Source of the DNA: Minisyncoccota bacterium
Lineage (GTDB): Bacteria > Patescibacteriota > Microgenomatia > UBA1400 > PJMF01
Reading direction: 5' to 3'
NCBI GenBank assembly: GCA_014728425.1
Contig: WJLO01000114.1
Span: 1 to 11,423 of the forward strand
Length of the DNA: 11,423 bases
The notes under the pieces are model-generated. The model worked only from the letters and a program-made list of their open reading frames with translations. It made no database searches and was not told where the DNA came from. The position numbers and the translations under genes are program-made. Below are positions 1 to 6,545 of this stretch, in pieces. Position 1 is the stretch's first letter; each line of letters begins with the position of its first letter.

Positions 1-270
1 AGCTTGACCTTTAGCTTTAGCCTGAAAAACAATGTCCACTTGCTCAAATTGATCAGTATAATCATCAATCAAATTAATTAAGCTTTTATCCTTGGCATTG
101 ATCACCAGCACCACTTTGGTAAAACCAGCTCGTCGGCAAGCAGCCAAAGTCCAGCAAATGATTGGTTGGCCTAAAATCGTGATTGTTGATTTATGTCCTG
201 ATTGACCATAAGGGTAAAATCGGCTTGATTGACCAGCTGCTAAAACCACCACTTGCTTGACCTTTTTCAT
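1..270 (-). CDS. Sugar-phosphate nucleotidyltransferase (partial, N-terminal 90 residues)
   Basis: The frame starts at the ATG at 270 and stays open to the window edge, so the C-terminus is missing. The N-terminus has a beta strand running into LAAGQSSRF at about residues 10-18, the glycine-rich nucleotide-binding loop of the NTP_transferase fold. A lysine in HKSTITILGQPII (about 26-38) corresponds to the usual PK..PV.GKP segment. This fold transfers NMP to a sugar- or alcohol-phosphate, making for example UDP-GlcNAc, NDP-hexose or CDP-choline; the substrate cannot be read from the visible part. Its ATG overlaps the TGA of the yvcK-like gene (ATGA), so translation is probably coupled. Pairing with a YvcK-family protein suggests, by inference, a role in envelope precursors. 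GlmU-type, RmlA-type and LicC-type enzymes all remain possible. Confidence 0.85.
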   Translation of the reverse strand, partial: MKKVKQVVVLAAGQSSRFYPYGQSGHKSTITILGQPIICWTLAACRRAGFTKVVLVINAKDKSLINLIDDYTDQFEQVDIVFQAKAKGQA

Positions 271-1262
271 TTTCCCTTTACTAATTGACTGATTACTCGA
301 GCAATCTTTTTACCGTCATGCCTTAATAAACTCCGCGCAACTTGGTCATGCTTGACTTGACTGACTTTCACGGCTGATAAAAAATCACCTCTGATGACTT
401 CTGTGTCTTTGGTTGAAACTAAATCATCAATTACCGGGTATTCTTTTTGTTTGGCATAAGCTTGCAAAATGGACTTGGGGATATGATTGTCATTGACGAT
501 TACTATATCTGGCCGACGCTGACAATATTTGACAACTTCATCAAGGTGAGCTTGAGCAGTCATTTCATGAGTCTGACTGTAATGAGTCATTAGGTTTACC
601 ACATAAACAAATTTCGCTTTTGAACTCTGCAAAGCTGGTTTAAAACCTCTCACTAAAGTATTTGGCAACAAGCTAGCATAAAGATCACCAGGACCTAAAA
701 CAATCAGATCAGCGGTCTTGATTGACTTAGCTGCCTGCTGATAAATTTGAGCATGAGGTGAAATCTTCACCCGGATGATTTTCTGACCTCCTAGTTTGGG
801 GTCGTCGAGTAAATGTTCGCCAATGCGAACCGTCCCATCGGCATATTCAGTGACTAATTGGACTGCTTTTTCTGTGATTGGATAAACCTGCCCATTAATT
901 CTAAAGACTTGTGAGGCCACCTCAATCGCTTTACCAGGAGAAGCATATAAATCTTCTAAAGCGGTCAAAATCAAGTTACCTAAGTTATGACCTTTTAGAC
1001 CACTGCCTTTGGCAAAACGATACAATAAAACTTTTCTAATCTCTTGTTCTAACTCTCCATGAGCCAAAGCTGCTAAACACTGGCGCAAGTCACCCACAGG
1101 CAAAAAGCCGAACTCATCCCGCAGCCGCCCGGTTGAGCCACCTGAATCAGACACGGCTACAATTGCGGTTAAATCATTTTTACCCAAAGCCTTGAGACCA
1201 GTCAACACTACTGAAGTACCAGTACCACCGCCAATTACCACCACTTTAGGTTTTTTTGCCAT
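267..1262 (-). CDS. yvcK: YvcK/CofD-family protein (gluconeogenesis factor, UPF0052)
   Basis: The product is about 331 residues. It opens with a Rossmann-like nucleotide-binding segment, VVVIGGGTGTSVVL at about 7-20, followed by SDSGGSTGRLRDEFGFLP and GDLRQCLAAL, which are signatures of the YvcK branch of the CofD-like family. YvcK (GlmR) proteins in Firmicutes bind UDP-GlcNAc and influence GlmS and cell-wall precursor supply; they are not the F420 enzyme CofD. I chose the ATG at 1262 because residues from MAKKPK onward match the family. A GTG at 1298 in the same frame would add 12 residues (MFSFFLCYTCYI) and overlaps the upstream TAG as TAGTG, so a coupled longer form cannot be excluded. There is no Shine-Dalgarno before 1262, but an extended -10 lies just upstream. 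The 3' end overlaps the nucleotidyltransferase start. Confidence 0.93.
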   Translation of the reverse strand: MAKKPKVVVIGGGTGTSVVLTGLKALGKNDLTAIVAVSDSGGSTGRLRDEFGFLPVGDLRQCLAALAHGELEQEIRKVLLYRFAKGSGLKGHNLGNLILTALEDLYASPGKAIEVASQVFRINGQVYPITEKAVQLVTEYADGTVRIGEHLLDDPKLGGQKIIRVKISPHAQIYQQAAKSIKTADLIVLGPGDLYASLLPNTLVRGFKPALQSSKAKFVYVVNLMTHYSQTHEMTAQAHLDEVVKYCQRRPDIVIVNDNHIPKSILQAYAKQKEYPVIDDLVSTKDTEVIRGDFLSAVKVSQVKHDQVARSLLRHDGKKIARVISQLVKGK

Positions 1263-1271
1263 TATGTAGCA

Positions 1272-1280
1272 AGTATAGCA
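1272..1280 (-). promoter_or_regulatory. Candidate extended -10 promoter for yvcK
   Basis: On the minus strand this reads TGCTATACT, an extended -10 (TGn plus TATACT), ending 9 nt before the ATG at 1262. The predicted transcription start would leave only a few untranslated bases and no Shine-Dalgarno. There is no recognisable -35. The motif lies in the non-conserved stretch that the longer GTG form would translate. The call rests on motif match only. Confidence 0.35.
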
Positions 1281-1297
1281 AAGAAAAAAAGAAAACA

Positions 1298-1561
1298 CTA
1301 CTTATCAACTGTGATCAACCCGGCTAATCCAGCCCAATTAAATAAGTCCTGCTTAGAATTAATGACACCATCCTTGATTGCAATACTTAAGGGGTAAAGC
1401 AACTCAGGCCTTTCCTCACACAGCTGACACAAAAGTTCTCTCATACCAGGGTGAGTAAAAAAAATTTGACAAATAACATCAACCTGTTCTGCATCAAGCG
1501 TATAAGGCAAGCTATTAATTACCCTTTTTAAGGACATCATGGCTAAATCTAACTCAGTCAC
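1298..1561 (-). CDS. Small hypothetical protein, 87 residues
   Basis: I do not recognise this family. The frame starts at GTG 1561, with a clear AAAGGAG at 1566-1572 four bases upstream, and ends with TAG at 1298. That ribosome site and the TAGTG overlap with an in-frame GTG of the yvcK gene support it as a real gene. The protein looks helical and soluble, without a signal peptide or membrane span. It has three cysteines, C31 and a CQLC pair at 45-48. CxxC pairs can bind metal or be redox-active, but one pair plus one Cys is not a known zinc-finger pattern. Its position between glutamate dehydrogenase and yvcK gives no firm functional hint. The leader of 88 bases to the upstream gene shows no clear terminator. 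Confidence 0.75.
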   Translation of the reverse strand: MTELDLAMMSLKRVINSLPYTLDAEQVDVICQIFFTHPGMRELLCQLCEERPELLYPLSIAIKDGVINSKQDLFNWAGLAGLITVDK

Positions 1562-1649
1562 CTCGCTCCTTTAGCTGCTGCTAACTTAGCTAGTTTTATT
1601 CAAACAACTTTGTTAAAGAATCACCTGATTAATTTAATGATTACCTTTA

Positions 1650-2945
1650 TCAACTCCAACCCCGGAGTAACATCGCATCTACTACTCTTTGAACCGCACT
1701 CATATAAGTTGCCAGTCGGCCATCAACCTGATGTTTATCCTTTAATTCCCACATGGTTTCAAAGGCTTGCTCCATTAAAGGTTTAAGCTTGCTGACTACT
1801 TCATCGCGGGACCAATAATATCCTTGGAGGTTCTGCACCCACTCAAAGTAAGAAGTGGTCACCCCGCCAGCATTGGCCAATACATCTGGAATTAACACCA
1901 CTTCCTGTTTTGCCAAAATTTGATCAGCCTCAGGTGTAACCGGACCATTAGCTAACTCTAAAATAGCTTTAGCCTTTATTTTAGCAGCATTAGTTTTAGT
2001 AATGACGTTTTCTAAAGCCGCTGGAACCAAAATATCTACTTCTAGCTCTAATAACTGTTGGTTGCTCACAGCTTGACCGTTCTCTAAATCACAGTGATCA
2101 CGAGAACAGCGGCAGTCACTAACTTTACCTTTGTTTTGCTTGCACTGCAGGGTTTTAACTGGATCTAACCCAGTGGGTACATAAACCCCACCTTTAGAAT
2201 CTGAGACCGCAACTACTTTATAACCCAACTGATCTGCATGTTTAGCAAACCAATAGCCCACATTGCCAAAGCCTTGTATAGCAATAGTGACATCTTTTTT
2301 GCGCTTATAGCCTAGTTTTTTCACTAACTTTTCCAATACAAACACTCCACCCAGACCAGTGGCTTCTTCTCGACCCTGTGAGCCGCCTAAGGCTAAAGGT
2401 TTGCCAGTAAAAGTGGCCAAGGGGTTTTCTGAAACCGATTGACCAACCTGCTGATATTCATCTACCATCCAGGCCATGATTTGAGAATTAGTGTTTACAT
2501 CTGGAGCTGGCACGTCCTGCCAAGGACCAATCTCTGCTGCTAGCCAGCGAGCATAAGCCCGACTTAAACGCTCTAACTCAGTTTGACTTAATTGGCTAGG
2601 ATCAACCACTATCCCACCTTTACCGCCGCCATAAGGAATGCCAGTCACTGCACATTTCCAAGTCATCCAAGTTGCCAAAGCTTTAACCTCTTCAACCGTC
2701 ACCTGGGGATGAAATCGGATCCCGCCTTTGTATGGACCACGGGCATTATTATGCTGAGCCCGATAAGCAGCAAATTTTTTGGTCTTACCATTATCTAGCT
2801 TTACTGCTAACTCTGTTTGGTGAAACTGCTGCGGTTTTTTTAACTGATCAATAATCGAAGAAAATCTCGGTTCATCTTGATACTGCTGGGTTAATAACTG
2901 AGCAACTTGTTCCAGTTGCTTAATGGCGTTGTCATGAGGATTCAT
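1650..2945 (-). CDS. gdhA: Glu/Leu/Phe/Val-type dehydrogenase, probably NAD(P)-glutamate dehydrogenase
   Basis: The product is 431 residues from the ATG at 2945. A GTG at 2960 in frame is rejected because the Shine-Dalgarno AAAGGAG (2951-2957) lies between it and the ATG. The enzyme interconverts glutamate with 2-oxoglutarate and ammonia. Expected catalytic and substrate residues are present: K73 in GPYKGG, K97 in WKCAV, K109 in GGGKGG and D149 in VPAPD. The dinucleotide fold has GFGNVG at 225-230, and the conserved VPAALENVI (308-316) and ANAGGVTTSYFEW (357-369) follow. An unusual Cys-bearing loop (C268, C278, C280, C285) lies between the Rossmann strands and VPAALENVI. Coenzyme preference is not decided. 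The gene lies 64 nt downstream of trxB, separated by a hairpin, so it may belong to the same operon at reduced expression. Confidence 0.96.
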   Translation of the reverse strand: MNPHDNAIKQLEQVAQLLTQQYQDEPRFSSIIDQLKKPQQFHQTELAVKLDNGKTKKFAAYRAQHNNARGPYKGGIRFHPQVTVEEVKALATWMTWKCAVTGIPYGGGKGGIVVDPSQLSQTELERLSRAYARWLAAEIGPWQDVPAPDVNTNSQIMAWMVDEYQQVGQSVSENPLATFTGKPLALGGSQGREEATGLGGVFVLEKLVKKLGYKRKKDVTIAIQGFGNVGYWFAKHADQLGYKVVAVSDSKGGVYVPTGLDPVKTLQCKQNKGKVSDCRCSRDHCDLENGQAVSNQQLLELEVDILVPAALENVITKTNAAKIKAKAILELANGPVTPEADQILAKQEVVLIPDVLANAGGVTTSYFEWVQNLQGYYWSRDEVVSKLKPLMEQAFETMWELKDKHQVDGRLATYMSAVQRVVDAMLLRGWS

Positions 2946-2950
2946 GAGCA

Positions 2951-2957
2951 CTCCTTT
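2951..2957 (-). promoter_or_regulatory. Shine-Dalgarno of gdhA (decides start)
   Basis: AAAGGAG on the minus strand lies 5 nt before the ATG at 2945. It lies inside the upstream extension that a GTG start at 2960 would translate, so the ATG is preferred. Confidence 0.85.
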
Positions 2958-2962
2958 CACTC

Positions 2963-2999
2963 ACTAAAAAGCCAAACTTTATTTTTTTAGCTTTTTAGT
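2963..2999 (-). repeat. Inverted repeat/hairpin between trxB and gdhA
   Basis: ACTAAAAAGC (2963-2972) and GCTTTTTAGT (2990-2999) are perfect 10-bp inverted arms around a 17-nt A/T-rich loop. The hairpin lies 10 nt after the trxB stop and ends 5 nt before the gdhA Shine-Dalgarno. The right arm's T5 could act as the U-tract of a weak, bidirectional-looking terminator. It could also modulate gdhA translation or protect the trx mRNA 3' end. Confidence 0.55.
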
Positions 3000-3009
3000 A
3001 ATTAATAAT

Positions 3010-4071
3010 CTAGTGACTTTCTAGCCAGCGTTCGGCATCAAGGGCAGCAGTACAACCTTGGCCAGCTGCAGTCACGGCTTGTTTATAACGAACATCCACT
3101 ACATCTCCGGCTGCAAAAACTCCTGATTGAGAAGTCATGCTAGGAAAAGTTACTAGACCCTGATCATCCAGGGCTTGCTGAGCTTGAGTCACACCAGCAA
3201 CAGTTAAGCTCTGCCTGGTAACCACATAGCCTTTTTGATCAATTTGCAACTGATCATTAAACAAATCACTCACTGGACGATGGCCAATAGCCAAAAACAC
3301 GCCATCTGCTGCAAACTCTTGAAGCTCTCCATTAACATCTACCTTGATTTTTTCAACCTTATCTTGACCAATCACTTCTTTGAGATTACTATGCCAAAGC
3401 ACTTTAATGTTGTTATTGTTCAATACTCGATCTTGCATAATCTTGCTAGCACGAAATTGATCACGACGATGAATCACTGTCACTTGATCAGTAAACTTAC
3501 TCAAGGCTAAGGTGTCTTCCATCGCACTATCGCCACCACCAATCACAAAAACCTTTTTATCTCGATAAAAAGCAGCATCACAAACCGCACAAGTACTCAC
3601 TCCCTTGCCAATTAACTCTTGTTCACCGGGAATACCAAGCATGATTGACACTGCTCCAGTAGCAATAATTACTGCTTTAGCCTGGTAACTTGGCTGTTGT
3701 TGTTTAACCTGCTTGCTTAGTTGTTGAATGGCTGCAGAGTCACCTTGTTTAAAAACTTCTGGATTAGTGCCTTCAGGAAAATTAGTCCAGATTTTAAAAG
3801 GAGCTTGACTAAGATCAACACCAGTCACGGTTTGATCTTTAATCTGAGCGCCAAAACGAGCAGCTTGTTGACGCATGGCCATCATTAATTTTGGACCTTG
3901 TTCGCCTTGTACAAAACCAGGAAAGTTTTCTACTAAAGTGGTATACATTAACTGTCCACCACTTTCAATGCCAGTAAACACCACTGGTGCCAACTGAGCT
4001 CGGGCCGCATATAAAGCAGCTGTATATCCAGCTGGACCAGAGCCAATAATCACTAAGTTGCTTTCTTGCAT
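3010..4071 (-). CDS. trxB: Thioredoxin-disulfide reductase (FAD, NADPH)
   Basis: This cytosolic flavoenzyme reduces thioredoxin with NADPH. Visible in order are the FAD loop GSGPAG (10-15), the redox pair CAVC (C161, C164), the NADPH site GGGDSAMED (178-186), HRRDQFR (201-207, the HRRxxxR pattern that favours NADPH), and the C-terminal FAD motif GVFAAGDVVDVRYKQ. At 353 residues it is about 35-40 longer than typical TrxB (about 310-320). Two insertions explain this: one rich in Q/K at about 97-130 before AKAVIIATGA, and one before the GVFAAGDV motif. Its ATG lies 4 nt after the trxA stop with no good Shine-Dalgarno, so translational coupling with trxA is likely. It is part of the csoR-trxA-trxB cluster. 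Confidence 0.97.
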   Translation of the reverse strand: MQESNLVIIGSGPAGYTAALYAARAQLAPVVFTGIESGGQLMYTTLVENFPGFVQGEQGPKLMMAMRQQAARFGAQIKDQTVTGVDLSQAPFKIWTNFPEGTNPEVFKQGDSAAIQQLSKQVKQQQPSYQAKAVIIATGAVSIMLGIPGEQELIGKGVSTCAVCDAAFYRDKKVFVIGGGDSAMEDTLALSKFTDQVTVIHRRDQFRASKIMQDRVLNNNNIKVLWHSNLKEVIGQDKVEKIKVDVNGELQEFAADGVFLAIGHRPVSDLFNDQLQIDQKGYVVTRQSLTVAGVTQAQQALDDQGLVTFPSMTSQSGVFAAGDVVDVRYKQAVTAAGQGCTAALDAERWLESH

Positions 4072-4075
4072 GAGT

Positions 4076-4411
4076 TTAAGCTAAAGTCTCTTCAATTAAC
4101 TGGCGATAACCCTCCTCACCAGGAAAGCCAGTTTTTTTAGCAACTTCTTTAACCTCATTATCTTGCTTTTTAAAAACAATCACTGTTGGAATGCTAACCA
4201 CCCCATATTTTTGCGCAGTTTGCTGATTTTGATCAACGTCAAGTTTAGCAATGGTAATCTTGTCCCGATACTCATCAGCTAGTTTATCAACAACTGGAGC
4301 AGCCATTTGGCAAGGCCCACACCAATCAGCATAAAAATCAACAAATACTGGTTGGTCGCTGTTGGCTAAAGTGTCTTGAAAATTGTCATCGGTCAGCTGA
4401 GTTGCTGGCAT
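4076..4411 (-). CDS. trxA: Thioredoxin
   Basis: The product is 111 residues, the normal length of a single-domain thioredoxin. The active site WCGPC is at 30-34 in FYADWCGPC, and the cis-proline is P75 in VVSIPTV. No signal peptide is seen, so it acts in the cytosol as the dithiol reductant recycled by the adjacent TrxB. The ATG at 4411 has a strong AAAGGAG (4418-4424) at 6-nt spacing, within the 22-nt gap after the csoR-like gene. Only short gaps separate csoR, trxA and trxB, so one transcript from the csoR promoter probably covers all three. Confidence 0.98.
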   Translation of the reverse strand: MPATQLTDDNFQDTLANSDQPVFVDFYADWCGPCQMAAPVVDKLADEYRDKITIAKLDVDQNQQTAQKYGVVSIPTVIVFKKQDNEVKEVAKKTGFPGEEGYRQLIEETLA

Positions 4412-4433
4412 AAAATACTCCTTTATTAATTTA

Positions 4434-4682
4434 CTAATATTTAAATAATTCTGTTAAGATCGCTGATAGCTCTTGTTCACGCTGCTCGCGAGAACAACGA
4501 CTGGCTTCACTAGTTAATAAATCCTTAGCCACTCGGCCTAATGAGTTACGAGCAGCAATCACTTGATGCACAATATCTAAACAGGCTCTTTCATTATCAT
4601 ACATTTTAATCACCCCATCAACTTGACCACGAATCCGCTTGAGTTGTTTGAGAATATTATCTGAAGATGAGTTTGAGTTCAT
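4434..4682 (-). CDS. CsoR/CstR-family repressor (DUF156), probable thiol or metal sensor
   Basis: An 82-residue all-helical regulator of the CsoR/RcnR/FrmR family: LKRIRGQVDGVIKM at about 14-27, C34 in the RACLDI context, then an ARNSL segment, LLTSEASRC and a C-terminal helix. C34 and C63 have the 29-residue spacing of the CsoR cysteines (C36 and C65 in the mycobacterial protein). The position of the copper-ligand His (H61 there) is E59 here. Loss of that His with both Cys kept resembles CstR, which senses per/polysulfides, more than copper CsoR; the true inducer is unknown. It probably represses its own promoter through the operator at 4692-4710, and with it trxA-trxB. No Shine-Dalgarno precedes the ATG; the -10 box ends 7 nt upstream, so the transcript is likely leaderless. 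Confidence 0.93.
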   Translation of the reverse strand: MNSNSSSDNILKQLKRIRGQVDGVIKMYDNERACLDIVHQVIAARNSLGRVAKDLLTSEASRCSREQREQELSAILTELFKY

Positions 4683-4689
4683 AGTTATT

Positions 4690-4718
4690 AATATACCCTA
4701 GGGGGGTATAATTGTCAA
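4690..4718 (-). promoter_or_regulatory. Sigma70-type promoter of the csoR-trxA-trxB operon
   Basis: On the minus strand, TTGACA (4713-4718) and TATATT (4690-4695) are separated by exactly 17 bp. The -35 is a full consensus and the -10 matches in 5 of 6 positions. The start codon at 4682 begins 8 nt after the -10, placing the transcription start at or next to the A of ATG. The spacer carries the repressor operator. Confidence 0.9.
4692..4710. promoter_or_regulatory. CsoR-family operator within the promoter spacer
   Basis: The 19-bp element TATACCCTAGGGGGGTATA has perfect 7-bp arms, TATACCC and GGGTATA, around a 5-bp centre. A G/C tract flanked by A/T inverted repeats is the known hallmark of CsoR/RcnR/FrmR-family operators. 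It fills the spacer between -35 and -10 and overlaps the -10, so bound repressor would exclude RNA polymerase. The adjacent csoR-like gene makes autoregulation the simplest reading. Confidence 0.85.
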
Positions 4719-4725
4719 GTTGATT

Positions 4726-6534
4726 TTATAACTCCTTTAATTGTTGTTGCCGCTCAACAATCTGTTGCATTAGTTCAGTAATCTGTTGTTCTACTGCCTG
4801 GGTTTTATTTAACTGGCTGTCTAAAGCTTGAATTTGCTTGTTTAACTGGGCAATCTGTTGCTGAATCATTAATTTTCTAAACTCTTGATAAGCTTTTAGC
4901 CACTCCTGATTTAAATCTAAGCTTTCTAGCATTGCCAAGTACTTTGGTTGTAAATACCAATTAAATAACTGTTCTTTTAGGTCTTCAGGCAAGGATTGTG
5001 CAAATTTTTTCAACTCAAAGTCTGGCTTAAACTCTACTAATGATTTAATAACCTGATTGGCTCCCAAAACATCAAGATCAAACTCTACTAACTGTTGAGC
5101 CCGGTTTTTAACCTTATAGCCTTGGCTTCTTAATAACAAAAACAATAAATAATGTGCTAACTCTTGTAAACGACTAGGTTGCTCTGACTCAGCTACCAAC
5201 TGAGAATGTTTTTGTGACCGAGATTTAACTTGCTGCTTTTCACTAATAGTGCGCAGGTCTTGTTTAACTAAATCTTTTTTAACATTAATAGCCTGGGCCA
5301 GCTTACTTACATAAAAATCTTTTTCTACTTCATGAGGAATCTGGTTAAAAACCACAGCCAAGTCTTGCAGAATTCTTTTTTTGCCTTCAGCAGTATTTGC
5401 ATTATGGTTTTTTAAAGCCACATCAAGCAAAAATTGATAAACAGCCACTGCTTGTTTGGCAGTTTCACGCCAAAGTTTAGGATCCTGACGAGCTAATTCA
5501 TCAACATCTTTAACTGACTGACCTTGAACCTTAACTTGACTAAGGTCAATAACTTTGAGCTCTAACTGGGTTTGGTTAATAACCTTAATAGCTCTTTTAG
5601 TAGCAGCAATGCCAGCTTCATCAGTGTCTAAACACAAACTTACTTGCTTAACCACTCGAGCTAATAACTTAGCCTGCTGTTCAGTTAAAGCAGAACCTTT
5701 AATAGCCACAATATGAGATACATGAGCTTGATCAGAACTAATTACATCAAACTCACCTTCAGCAACAATAACTTCACCTTGCTTTTTAAGTTGTTGCAAC
5801 AGCTCTTTATAACCATAAAGCAGTTGAGATTTATGATAAAGCAGAGTTTCTGGAGTGTTAATATACTTAGCTTGTTTAGCTTGTTGCTGCAACAACCGAC
5901 CAGAAAAACCCACTACTTGACCACGATGGTTTTTTAAAGGAAACATGATCCGAGCCCGAAACCGGTCATAAAAACGACCCTTGCTTGATCGAATCACCAA
6001 ACCAGTTTTTAATAAATCATCTAAGGAAAACTTTTTCTTTTGATAGAGATATTTAATCAGACCGTCCCAATCTGGCAAAGCATAGCCAAGTTTAAAAAGC
6101 TTGATAGACTGTTGGGAAACACCTCTTTTTTTCAAATAATTGCGACCGGGTTGACCAGTAGGATGCTTGGTAAGTAAAAAATGATAATATTCCTGAGCTA
6201 GATTAAGAATGGTTAAGAGTTGTTCCCGAAGGTGATCATCTTGACTACGCTGATAGTCTTTCAGCTGAATTCCAGCCTGGTCGGCCAAGTATTTTAAAGC
6301 CTCATAAAAACTCATGGCTTCATATTGTTGTAAAAACTCAATAACATCACCACTAACACCACAGCCAAAGCATTTATAGCGCTGAAGTTGCTCATTAACA
6401 AAAAAAGAAGGCGTTTTTTCATTATGAAAAGGACACAGTCCTTTAAAACTGGCCCCTGCTTGTTTTAGGGCCAGCCGTTCCCCAATAACTTCAATAATGT
6501 TATTGGCGTCTTTAAGTTGTTGGATTTGGGACAT
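4726..6534 (-). CDS. dnaG: DNA primase
   Basis: DnaG makes RNA primers for replication on DNA opened by the replicative helicase. The CHC2 zinc-binding domain is intact (C34, H37, C55, C58). The polymerase core follows, with DRFRARIMFPL (about 190-200) and GFSGR. The TOPRIM site has E259 and D263 in EGEFD, then D303 and D305 in DTDEAG, equivalent to the metal-binding acids of E. coli DnaG. At 602 residues it is of normal length. The C-terminus (about 550-602) is a Gln-rich predicted coiled coil rather than an obvious helicase-binding domain. Gln is about 12% by hand count. The ATG at 6534 gives the usual spacing to the zinc motif. No rpoD follows; the next gene downstream is the csoR-like gene, 43 bp away with its own promoter. 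Transcription starts from the AT-rich divergent region. Confidence 0.98.
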   Translation of the reverse strand: MSQIQQLKDANNIIEVIGERLALKQAGASFKGLCPFHNEKTPSFFVNEQLQRYKCFGCGVSGDVIEFLQQYEAMSFYEALKYLADQAGIQLKDYQRSQDDHLREQLLTILNLAQEYYHFLLTKHPTGQPGRNYLKKRGVSQQSIKLFKLGYALPDWDGLIKYLYQKKKFSLDDLLKTGLVIRSSKGRFYDRFRARIMFPLKNHRGQVVGFSGRLLQQQAKQAKYINTPETLLYHKSQLLYGYKELLQQLKKQGEVIVAEGEFDVISSDQAHVSHIVAIKGSALTEQQAKLLARVVKQVSLCLDTDEAGIAATKRAIKVINQTQLELKVIDLSQVKVQGQSVKDVDELARQDPKLWRETAKQAVAVYQFLLDVALKNHNANTAEGKKRILQDLAVVFNQIPHEVEKDFYVSKLAQAINVKKDLVKQDLRTISEKQQVKSRSQKHSQLVAESEQPSRLQELAHYLLFLLLRSQGYKVKNRAQQLVEFDLDVLGANQVIKSLVEFKPDFELKKFAQSLPEDLKEQLFNWYLQPKYLAMLESLDLNQEWLKAYQEFRKLMIQQQIAQLNKQIQALDSQLNKTQAVEQQITELMQQIVERQQQLKEL

Positions 6535-6545
6535 GCTCGAGTTTG

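Noticed and set aside
2592..2798. Plus-strand open frame of 68 codons antisense to gdhA
   Set aside because: It lies wholly inside the strongly conserved gdhA coding region, has no ribosome site and shows no recognisable protein features.
3235..3510. Plus-strand open frame of 91 codons antisense to trxB
   Set aside because: It lies inside the conserved trxB gene; its composition follows from the complementary strand of that gene.
4725..4737. AAAGGAG-like sequence at the end of dnaG as a ribosome site for the csoR-like gene
   Set aside because: It is about 50 nt from the csoR ATG and upstream of that gene's promoter, so it would not be in its transcript.
5713..5937. Plus-strand open frame antisense to dnaG
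   Set aside because: It overlaps the TOPRIM-encoding part of dnaG and has no independent support.
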